Shown: one piece after another, positions 57,604 through 64,000 of the stretch
Layout: the number at the start of each line of letters is the position of its first letter
How positions within the stretch are numbered: position 1 is the stretch's first letter
Assembly: GCA_021295955.1 (NCBI GenBank)
Contig: JAGWBJ010000005.1
Coordinates: 230,597 to 294,596, forward strand
Reading direction: 5' to 3'
DNA from: Dehalococcoidia bacterium
Lineage (GTDB): Bacteria; Chloroflexota; Dehalococcoidia; Lucifugimonadales; JAGWBF01
Length of the DNA stretch: 64,000 nucleotides
Program-made: the position numbers and the translations under genes
Notes under the pieces: model-generated
What the model was told of the DNA's origin: nothing
Seen by the model: only the letters and a program-made list of their open reading frames with translations
Databases searched by the model: none

Positions 57604-58240
57604 CGTCCCTACCCTCGCTCGCCCACCGCCTCAGGACCGCCTGGATGTAGCGCCAGCTCCGGGCGTTCCGGGCGACCGCCAGCCTGAAAGCATCCTCTAT
57701 CCACTCCCCCGGGAATTCTCTTTCCGCGTCCTTCAGGTCGTCGGCCAAGAGGGGAGTGACCATCCCTATGTTCTCCTCGTACAGCCTGAAGATGTTGGGT
57801 CTGGGGCCTGCCGGCGCCGTTTCATCTTGAGCGTCATCCTCCGCCAGGCCGCCCTCGCTCCGGAGCCGCTCCACGGCCCTGCGCCCTGCTTCGTCGTTCA
57901 GGAACAGGAGCCGCCGCGTCCCGTCATCGTCCCCCCGGCCCACCGCAAGGAAAGTGCCCCTTGCCAGGGCCAGTCCCAGGCCGCGGCGGATGGCGTCCCG
58001 CGTGGAAGGGGCCGGGCCGCCCAGGCCCGCCATCAGCACCGGGTCCGCCAGAACCTCCCCCTCCGGGATGCACCGGGAGGCCCCCCGGCGCCGGTGCAGC
58101 AGGTACGTTACCCTCATGGTGCACTTCAGCTCGGCCAGGTCCTGGACCTCCTCCAGGAGCGTGCCCAGCAACGGGTCGGGCACGGGTGTGTAGAGGGTGC
58201 CGGCCGGGAAGCCCCCTCGTTTTCCCTCGGGACAGGGCAT
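57512..58240 (-). CDS. DnaD-domain replication initiation protein
   Basis: This 242-residue protein has an N-terminal region resembling the DnaD winged helix and a C-terminal DnaD-like domain: PNIFRLYEENIGMVTPLLAD, with EFPGEWIEDAFRLAVARNAR and SWRYIQAVLRRWASEG, which is the YxxxIxxxW-type signature. DnaD proteins help open DNA and recruit the loader in Firmicutes and relatives. It lies between dnaB and the DnaC-like gene, and its 3' end overlaps the latter, so the three form a primosome operon. Confidence 0.87.
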   Translation of the reverse strand: MPCPEGKRGGFPAGTLYTPVPDPLLGTLLEEVQDLAELKCTMRVTYLLHRRRGASRCIPEGEVLADPVLMAGLGGPAPSTRDAIRRGLGLALARGTFLAVGRGDDDGTRRLLFLNDEAGRRAVERLRSEGGLAEDDAQDETAPAGPRPNIFRLYEENIGMVTPLLADDLKDAEREFPGEWIEDAFRLAVARNARSWRYIQAVLRRWASEGRDDGEPGRHTAKTPSPEGFREYLRKRGRLPGS

Positions 58241-58242
58241 CC

Positions 58243-59616
58243 CTAGAAGCCCTCAAGCTCCAGGGCCGCCGACTCGAACTTGACCAGGTTCTCCCTGAAC
58301 AGGAGCTTTACGCTGCCCACGGGACCGTGGCGGTGCTTGGACACGACGATCTCGGCCACGTGGCGGGGATACGGCCTCTCGTCGCCGTACCTGGCGAACC
58401 ACTCCTCCTCCGTGTAGTTGATCTCGTCCCGGTTGATGAACATCACCACGTCGGCATCCTGCTCGATGCTGCCGCTCTCCCTCAGGTCCGAGAGCTGGGG
58501 CCGGTGGCTGGTGCGGCCCTCCACGGCCCGGTTCATCTGGGATACGGCCAGGACGGGGACGTTGAGGTCCCGCGCCAGCCCCTTTATGGACCGGGTGATC
58601 TCGCTCATCTCCTGGACCCGGTTGTCTCCTCGGGAGTTGGGCTTCTGGATGATCTGTATGTAGTCCACCACCAGGAAGTCCACACCACGCTCGGCGTGGA
58701 GGTGGTGGGCCTTGCTGCGCATCTCCACGATCCACTGCAAGGGTGTGTCGTCGATGTAGATGGGGAGCTCCGACAGGCCGCCTATGGCGCCGATGATGCG
58801 CCGCTCCTCGGCCTCGGTATAGAGGCCCAGCCGGAGACGCTGGGAGTCCACCGCGGCTTCTCCGGCCAGGAGACGCAGGGCGAGCTGCTCGCGGCTCATC
58901 TCCAGGCTGAACACACCCACCGATGCGCCGTTGCGGGCGGCGTTGAGCGCCATGTTCATGGCGAGGGTGCTCTTGCCCAGGCTGGGCCGGGCCGCCAGCA
59001 CCACCATGTCCGAGGGATGGAGTCCGCCCAGGAGCTCGTCCAGGCGGTCGAACCCAGTCATGATGGGGGCCCCGATACCCCCCAGCGGCTCGTCGATGGC
59101 GGCCGCCTGCTCCTGCAGATACTGGTCCAGCACCTCTCGGATGGGCACGAAGTCCCGGCGCACCTGTCCCGTCCGGACCTGGTAAAGGATGTCCTCGGCC
59201 CTGCTGAGGGCGCCCTCGACGTCGTCGGTCCCCTCATAGCCTATGTCGGATATCCTGGCCGCCGAGTCGATGATGCGACGCATCACCGAGGTCTTGGTGA
59301 CGATGCGGGCGTAGTGGTCGATGTGCACCGGGGTGGGCACGTTGGCCACCAGGTGGCTCAGATACGCCATGCCGCCGACCTGCTCGGTCCGCTCGTCTAT
59401 GGAGAGCTGGTGGGCGAGGGTGACCTGGTTTATCGCATCACCGCGGCGGAAGAGGGAATGACAGGCCTCGTAGCAGATGCGGTTCCGCTCGCGATAGAAG
59501 TCGTCGGCCTTCAGGAAATGCGCCACCTTGGTGATGGACTCCCCGTCGATGAGCAACGAGCCCAGGACCGCCTCCTCGGCCTCCACGTCGTGAGGTAGGA
59601 GCTTCTCCTGGTACAT
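58243..59616 (-). CDS. dnaB: Replicative DNA helicase DnaB
   Basis: This 457-residue hexameric helicase has the N-terminal helical domain (LPHDVEAEEAVLGSLLIDGE) and the RecA-like motor with AARPSLGKSTLAMNMALNAA (Walker A), FLVVDYIQIIQ (Walker B) and AVSQMNRAVEGRTSHRPQLS followed by DLRESGSIEQDADVV. Length is normal. It starts four bases after the L9 stop region and is co-transcribed with rplI, a widespread order. Confidence 0.97.
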   Translation of the reverse strand: MYQEKLLPHDVEAEEAVLGSLLIDGESITKVAHFLKADDFYRERNRICYEACHSLFRRGDAINQVTLAHQLSIDERTEQVGGMAYLSHLVANVPTPVHIDHYARIVTKTSVMRRIIDSAARISDIGYEGTDDVEGALSRAEDILYQVRTGQVRRDFVPIREVLDQYLQEQAAAIDEPLGGIGAPIMTGFDRLDELLGGLHPSDMVVLAARPSLGKSTLAMNMALNAARNGASVGVFSLEMSREQLALRLLAGEAAVDSQRLRLGLYTEAEERRIIGAIGGLSELPIYIDDTPLQWIVEMRSKAHHLHAERGVDFLVVDYIQIIQKPNSRGDNRVQEMSEITRSIKGLARDLNVPVLAVSQMNRAVEGRTSHRPQLSDLRESGSIEQDADVVMFINRDEINYTEEEWFARYGDERPYPRHVAEIVVSKHRHGPVGSVKLLFRENLVKFESAALELEGF

Positions 59617-59620
59617 CTCC

Positions 59621-60070
59621 CTACTCTTCCGCCTCCGCGGTAACGAGGATGGTGGCCTGGATGTTGGCAGCCAGATGGAGCACCACCTCGTACTCCCCGG
59701 GGGCCCGGATGGGCTCCACTGCGTCGACCAGCTTCCGGTCCACCTCCCGACCGATGACGGCGCCCAGCTCCTGGGCGATCTGGGTCGGCGTAATGGCGCC
59801 GTAGAACATGCCCGCCGGAGTCAGCCGAGCCTTGACGGTGATGGCGGTGCCCTCGAGCTGGCCGGCCAGAACCTCCCACTGCTGGGTCTCCCTTATCCTG
59901 CGGTCGTCCCCGGCCCTCTTGATGCGCTCTATGCGCTTCATCTCCTCGGGGGTCGCCACCATGGCCAGCTTCTTGGGCACCAGGTAGTTGCGAGCGTAGC
60001 CGTCGGCCACGTCCTTCACATCGCCGGCGTTGGCCTGCTGGGGAACGTCTTCGAGAAAGATAACCCTCAC
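59621..60070 (-). CDS. rplI: 50S ribosomal protein L9
   Basis: This 149-residue L9 begins MRVIFLEDVPQQANAGDVKD followed by VADGYARNYLVPKKLA, the family signature, with the long connecting helix and C-terminal domain. The start is GTG 60070 behind AAAGGAGATTCACA. It heads the rplI-dnaB-dnaD-dnaC-like operon. A TATAAT (minus strand, near 60118) is the probable -10. Confidence 0.96.
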   Translation of the reverse strand: MRVIFLEDVPQQANAGDVKDVADGYARNYLVPKKLAMVATPEEMKRIERIKRAGDDRRIRETQQWEVLAGQLEGTAITVKARLTPAGMFYGAITPTQIAQELGAVIGREVDRKLVDAVEPIRAPGEYEVVLHLAANIQATILVTAEAEE

Positions 60071-60171
60071 TGTGAATCTCCTTTATGGGTCCCTGGATTC
60101 CGTCGTTTCCTGAGATTATATCCGATGTTTGGGGAGCCCGAAAGGACACGGCGGCAGCCGCCGCCCGTCCT

Positions 60172-62394
60172 CTACAAACCACCCAGGGCGCCGCGCCAGG
60201 CCCTGGAGAGATCGTGCACACCGACGTCGACGAGGCCGTCTATGGAGAACCGGCCTCCCGACGAGACCCTCCCCAGCTCCGTCAGCGGCACCTTCGCCTC
60301 CTCCGCCATGCGCACCAGGAGGTCCCCCCGGTCCGGGGGCGTGGAAACGACGATGCGCGACTGGGACTCCCCGAACAGGGCGGCGTCCCATCGCCCAAAG
60401 ACGGGAAACACTCCGTCGAACCCCACACCCGAAGCCATGCAGCTCTCGGCCAGGGCCACCGCCAGCCCGCCGTCGGAGCAGTCGTGCGCCGAGGTGACCA
60501 CGCGCTCCGCCACCGCGCGGCGGCACAGCTCCTGGACCCGGCGCTCCACCGCGAGGCTTATCTCCGGCTTTCCCGCCACGATTCCGTGCACCGTCTCCAG
60601 GTACTCGCTGCCGGCCAGGTCCGCGGCGCTTCCGCGCACCTCGCCGCGACCCAACAGGAACACGGTCTCTCCGGGGGTCCGGAAGCCGGAGGTCGCGTGC
60701 CTCGTCACGTCTTCCAAGAGGCCGAGGGCGCCCACGATGGGAGTGGGGTATATGGGTCGACCCTGGGTCTCGTTGTACAGGCTGACGTTGCCGCTGACCA
60801 CCGGGACGTCCAGGGCCTTGCACGCGGCGGCCATCCCCCTTATGCACCACTCGAGCTGGTAGTAGTTCTCGGGCACCTCGGGACTGCCAAAGTTGAGGCA
60901 GTCGGTCAGGGCAATGGGCACGGCCCCGGAGCACGAGAGGTTGCGGCAGGCCTCGGCCACGGCGATGGCCCCCCCGGCGTAGGGGTCGAGGTAGCAGTAG
61001 CGGCCGTTGCCGTCGGTGCACAGGGCGATGCCCCTGCGCGTCCCCTTGATCCGCAGCACGGCGGCGTCGGACCCGGGAGCCGCGACGGTGTTGGTCTGTA
61101 CCTGGTGGTCGTACTGCCGGTACACGGCCTCCTTGCTACCGATGTTGGCCGTCCCAAGCAGCTTCGACAGCACCTGCCCAGGGCCGGCCTGGGGAAGAGG
61201 CACCTCGCTCAACGGATAGGCGGCCAGACGGTCCTGCTCCCTGGGTCTGGTCCCCGTGGGCCGGTACGCCGGAGCATCGGTGAGGACCTCCACGGGCAGG
61301 TGTGCCACGGCCACGCTCCGGTCCTCCACCGTGGCGTAGCCCGTCGCATCCGCCGACCCTATCTCGACGCAGGGCACCTCCCACCGGCGGAACACCTCCT
61401 CCAGGGCCGCCTTGTTGCCGGGAGTGGTCACCAGGAGCATCCTCTCCTGGGACTCGGAGAGCATCACCTCATACGCGTCCATGTCCGACTCCCGGCGGGG
61501 CACCCGGGACAGGTCCAGCCGCAGTCCCGTCCCGGCGCGGGCCGCCGACTCCATGGCGGCGCTGGTCAGCCCCGCGGCCCCCAGGTCCTGCATCCCCTCC
61601 AGGCAGCCGCTGTGCCCGGCCTCCAGGCAGGCCTCTATGAGGACCTTCTCCAGAAAGGGGTTTCCGACCTGCACCGTGGAGCGCAGCTCCCGGTCCTCCT
61701 CGAAGGTCCGCGACGCCAGCCCCGAGGCCCCGTGGATGCCGTCCCGCCCCGTCTCCGCGCCCACCAGCAGGAGGACGTTGCCCGGGGCCCCCAACGAGGC
61801 GCTTATGAGCTGGTCCTTCCGCATCAGCCCGACGCACATGGCGTTGACCAGCGGGTTCCGCGAGTAGCAGTCGGCGAAGACCACCTCGCCTCCCACGTCT
61901 GGCACGCCGATGCAGTTTCCGTACCAGGAGATGCCGGCGACCACGCCCTCGAACAGGTGCCGGTTGGCGGGGTCGTCCAGGGGGCCGAAGCGAAGGGAGT
62001 TGAGCAGGGCGATGGGCCGCGCCCCCATGGCCAGGATGTCCCGGACGATCCCGCCGACCCCCGTGGCGGCCCCCTGGAAGGGCTCCACGGCCGAGGGGTG
62101 GTTGTGGGACTCGATCTTGAAGACGACGGCCAGCCCGTCGCCGATGTCCACGACTCCCGCGTTCTCCCGCCCGGGCGGAAGAAGCACCCTCCGGCCCTCC
62201 GACGGCAGCAGCCCCAGCAGCGGCCTGGAATGCTTGTACCCGCAGTGCTCGCTCCAGAGGGCCCCGAACATGCCGAGCTCCACGGGTCGCGGCTCCCGGT
62301 CGAGGCGGTCGACTATCAGCCGGTACTCGTCTTCGCTGAGGGCGATCTCGTCAAGGACCTTCTTGTCCACACCACCACCAATGCCATGATTCAC
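60172..62394 (-). CDS. purL: Phosphoribosylformylglycinamidine synthase subunit PurL
   Basis: This 740-residue small-type PurL catalyses the ATP-dependent amidation step in purine synthesis using ammonia from PurQ. Motifs: MFGALWSEHCGYKHSR with PLLGLLP, KIESHNHPSAVEPFQGAATG followed by GVGGIVRDIL, QDLGAAGLTSAAMESAARAG, and HDCSDGGLAVALAESCMAS. The start GTG 62394 gives the usual N-terminus. PurQ is immediately upstream, but no PurS gene lies between or beside them. Confidence 0.96.
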   Translation of the reverse strand: MNHGIGGGVDKKVLDEIALSEDEYRLIVDRLDREPRPVELGMFGALWSEHCGYKHSRPLLGLLPSEGRRVLLPPGRENAGVVDIGDGLAVVFKIESHNHPSAVEPFQGAATGVGGIVRDILAMGARPIALLNSLRFGPLDDPANRHLFEGVVAGISWYGNCIGVPDVGGEVVFADCYSRNPLVNAMCVGLMRKDQLISASLGAPGNVLLLVGAETGRDGIHGASGLASRTFEEDRELRSTVQVGNPFLEKVLIEACLEAGHSGCLEGMQDLGAAGLTSAAMESAARAGTGLRLDLSRVPRRESDMDAYEVMLSESQERMLLVTTPGNKAALEEVFRRWEVPCVEIGSADATGYATVEDRSVAVAHLPVEVLTDAPAYRPTGTRPREQDRLAAYPLSEVPLPQAGPGQVLSKLLGTANIGSKEAVYRQYDHQVQTNTVAAPGSDAAVLRIKGTRRGIALCTDGNGRYCYLDPYAGGAIAVAEACRNLSCSGAVPIALTDCLNFGSPEVPENYYQLEWCIRGMAAACKALDVPVVSGNVSLYNETQGRPIYPTPIVGALGLLEDVTRHATSGFRTPGETVFLLGRGEVRGSAADLAGSEYLETVHGIVAGKPEISLAVERRVQELCRRAVAERVVTSAHDCSDGGLAVALAESCMASGVGFDGVFPVFGRWDAALFGESQSRIVVSTPPDRGDLLVRMAEEAKVPLTELGRVSSGGRFSIDGLVDVGVHDLSRAWRGALGGL

Positions 62395-62426
62395 CGCCCG
62401 CCGGGGTCGGGCGCCGCGCCAAGTGG

Positions 62427-63134
62427 TCAGCCGCTCTTCTCGGCGGCCCAGCCAACGGCCGACTCAAAGATTAGCCTGCCGTCGCACCCGCCCATGATCT
62501 CCTCGCAGCACCGCTCGGGATGGGGCATCATTCCCACCACGTTGCCCTCGGGGTTGGAGATGCCGGCGATGTTGTGGGCGGACCCGTTGGGGTTCGCCTC
62601 GGGGGCCGGGTCCCCGCCGGGAGACGTGTAGCGGAACACGACTCGGCCCTCGTTCTCAAGACGGGCCAGGGTGTCCTCGTCGGCGAAGTAGTTGCCCTCC
62701 CCATGGGATATGGGCACCTCCAGCACCTGGCCCGGGGCGCATGCCCGGGTGAAGGCCGTGTCGGTACGCTCGACCCTGAGGTTGGTCCATTGGCAACGGT
62801 ACTGGAGATGGCTGTTGCGCATGAGCACGCCGGGCAGCAAGCCGGCCTCGCAGAGGACCTGGAACCCGTTGCAGATGCCGATCACGGGACGGCCCGAGGC
62901 CGCAAAGTCCGCGACGGACCCCATTATCGGGGAGAAACGCGCGATGGCCCCAGCCCTCAGATAGTCGCCGTAGGAGAACCCCCCAGGGAGGACGACGCAG
63001 TCATACTCCGCGGCGAGATCGGGGCGGTCCCGGTACCACAGATAGTCCGCGGTATGACCCAGAAGGGTATCGATAACGTGATGGCAGTCGCCGTCGCTCC
63101 ACGTGCCGGGGAACACCACGATGCCGAAGCGCAT
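62427..63134 (-). CDS. purQ: Phosphoribosylformylglycinamidine synthase subunit PurQ
   Basis: This 235-residue class I glutaminase supplies ammonia to PurL. The nucleophile cysteine is in GICNGFQVLCEAGLLPG, and the histidine-glutamate pair is in MMPHPERCCEEIMGG. The N-terminus MRFGIVVFPGTWSDGDC and DCVVLPGGFSYGDYLRAGAI are typical. It is 32 bp upstream of purL. PurS, the third subunit of this complex type, is not in the window. Confidence 0.96.
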   Translation of the reverse strand: MRFGIVVFPGTWSDGDCHHVIDTLLGHTADYLWYRDRPDLAAEYDCVVLPGGFSYGDYLRAGAIARFSPIMGSVADFAASGRPVIGICNGFQVLCEAGLLPGVLMRNSHLQYRCQWTNLRVERTDTAFTRACAPGQVLEVPISHGEGNYFADEDTLARLENEGRVVFRYTSPGGDPAPEANPNGSAHNIAGISNPEGNVVGMMPHPERCCEEIMGGCDGRLIFESAVGWAAEKSG

Positions 63135-63198
63135 TCACATCTTCTCCCGGCAATCGGAGGGGGTCAAGGGACCCCACGAACGGTGTGGCGTAGTAAAG

Positions 63199-63381
63199 TT
63201 AGCTGTTGCGCCTGCTCTTGCGGCGTTTGGCCGCAGCCTTCTTCTTGCGCCTGATGCTTGGCGACTCGAAGTGGGCCCGGCGCCTGATCTCCGAAAGGAT
63301 GCCGTCTTGCTGCACCCTCTTGTTGAACCTTCTCAGAAGGCTCTCAAAGGTCTCGCCTTCGGCGAGCCGTACGTCGGACAA
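63199..63381 (-). CDS. rpsU: 30S ribosomal protein S21
   Basis: This 60-residue S21 has SDVRLAEGETFESLLRRFNK followed by RVQQDGILSEIRRRAHFESP and a basic tail, KKKAAAKRRKSRR, as in the family. It has its own consensus promoter 58 bp upstream. purQ and purL follow 64 bp downstream and may share the transcript. Confidence 0.96.
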   Translation of the reverse strand: MSDVRLAEGETFESLLRRFNKRVQQDGILSEIRRRAHFESPSIRRKKKAAAKRRKSRRNS

Positions 63382-63438
63382 GCGGGTCTCTCCTCCCCAT
63401 GGACGGACCGTCTGTCGCTATCCTGCTAACCCAAGGGT

Positions 63439-63467
63439 ATTATATGTCCGCCCCTTGGGGGTGTCAA
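63439..63467 (-). promoter_or_regulatory. Consensus sigma-70 promoter for rpsU
   Basis: On the minus strand TTGACA and TATAAT, both perfect, are separated by 17 bp. This is the best promoter in the window and suits a ribosomal protein gene. Confidence 0.88.
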
Positions 63468-63513
63468 CCGGAGCCGGCCGCAGACGGTCATGCCCATGTA
63501 GGCACTCCTGGGA

Positions 63514-63542
63514 TTGACTGGCCACATGGCCTGCGATATGAT
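63514..63542 (+). promoter_or_regulatory. Promoter for the DUF1445 gene
   Basis: TTGACT and TATGAT are separated by 17 bp, 89 bp before the ATG at 63632. Confidence 0.62.
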
Positions 63543-63631
63543 GGCTGGTGCGTCGACGGGCCCTCCCAGCCGCGCCCGCACGGGTGGTCCCGGTCCCGAC
63601 GCCTCGCCGTATTCTATGGAGGAATAAGAGC

Positions 63632-64000
63632 ATGAGCACGCGCACTCTACCTGGGAATCCTGCCGAGGTCAGGCACATGATCGAGACCGGGGAGTGGAGG
63701 GGCGTCACCGCCGGCGTCGCTCCCGGATTCGTGCAGGCCAACCTGGCAATCCTGCCCAAGGAGCAGGCCTTCGATTTCCTTCTCTTCTGCCAGCGCAACC
63801 CCAAGCCCTGCCCCGTCCTGGAGGTCATAGAGCCCGGCCAGGTGGAGCCCAAGAGTATGGCCCCGGGAGCGGACATCCGCACGACCATCCCCAAGTACCG
63901 GGTCTACAACAACGGCGAGGCCGCGGGGGACGAGGACGATGTCCGGTCCGTCTGGAGGGACGACCTGGTGTCCTTCCTGCTGGGGTGCAGCTTCTCCTTT
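63632..64000 (+). CDS. DUF1445 putative hydro-lyase, 3' truncated by window edge
   Basis: The first 123 codons of a DUF1445 (putative hydro-lyase, D-glutamate cyclase-like) protein are present: VRHMIETGEWRGVTAGVAPG, followed by FVQANLAILPKEQAFDFLLF and FLLGCSFSF at the edge, where the family continues with an acidic residue. IPKYRVYNNGE and DLVSFLLGCSFSF are typical. Full-length members have about 260 residues, so roughly half is missing. ATG 63632 has GGAGGAATAAGAGC upstream, and a promoter is seen. It is divergent from rpsU. Confidence 0.85.
   Translation, partial: MSTRTLPGNPAEVRHMIETGEWRGVTAGVAPGFVQANLAILPKEQAFDFLLFCQRNPKPCPVLEVIEPGQVEPKSMAPGADIRTTIPKYRVYNNGEAAGDEDDVRSVWRDDLVSFLLGCSFSF

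Overview
This window looks like a high-GC bacterial chromosome segment, most likely from the phylum Chloroflexota (Dehalococcoidia or SAR202-like). That placement is inference. It rests on the adjacent DUF2298 and TIGR03663 membrane proteins (families I associate with Chloroflexota and archaea), a DnaD-DnaC-DnaB-L9 replication cluster, a Rex regulator facing the ATP synthase operon, and overall gene style. UGA is used as an ordinary stop (for example in alaS and cca), but three genes carry one in-frame UGA exactly where the family has its redox cysteine. In each a hairpin places its apical loop about 24-25 nt after the UGA. I read these as selenoproteins: a DUF3179 lipoprotein, a DsbA-like oxidoreductase and a SelW-like CxxU protein. 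The ORF track splits or truncates all three.

Layout. 8-5786: a giant acyl-CoA dehydratase activase-like protein and its partner, closed by a strong terminator. 5787-13300: an accessory region with a decayed IS21 istA, a cobalamin-binding regulator with the CarH-type Wx9EH and DxHxxG motifs but a C-terminal XRE helix-turn-helix, an MMPL transporter, and an island of about 3.25 kb bounded by two 239-bp near-identical direct repeats of the MMPL 3' end. The island holds a decayed HTH/ParB-like gene, a frameshifted secreted metalloprotease, a small membrane protein and a seven-repeat TolB-like propeller. tRNA-Gly(CCC) and a SWIM zinc-finger gene follow.

13744-28206: alaS-ruvX, a ferredoxin, hydrolases and an M20 peptidase, a TlpA-CcdA pair convergent with the DUF3179 selenoprotein, a CocE-type hydrolase, a Gfo/Idh oxidoreductase, then Sec-DsbA-rnc-ftsY. 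28318-33752: two large polytopic membrane proteins and a bifunctional-nuclease-family protein. 33890-41171: a complete F1Fo ATP synthase operon with a 31-residue extra ORF between atpB and atpE, convergent with rex.

41923-64000: CCA-adding enzyme, small zinc protein, MDR dehydrogenase and epimerase (+); PHP protein, DnaQ-DinG fusion helicase and OGG-type glycosylase (-); zinc ribbon, DUF503 and a DUF1998 helicase (+); then a long minus-strand run: rpsU-purQ-purL, and rplI-dnaB-dnaD-a tandem-ATPase DnaC-like loader-HIT-enoyl-CoA hydratase-hydrolase-SelW-like selenoprotein. A DUF1445 gene runs off the right edge. The thiol-redox theme (TlpA, CcdA, DUF3179-Sec, DsbA-Sec, SelW-Sec) recurs across the window. 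No Sec machinery genes (selA, selB, selC, selD) are visible here.
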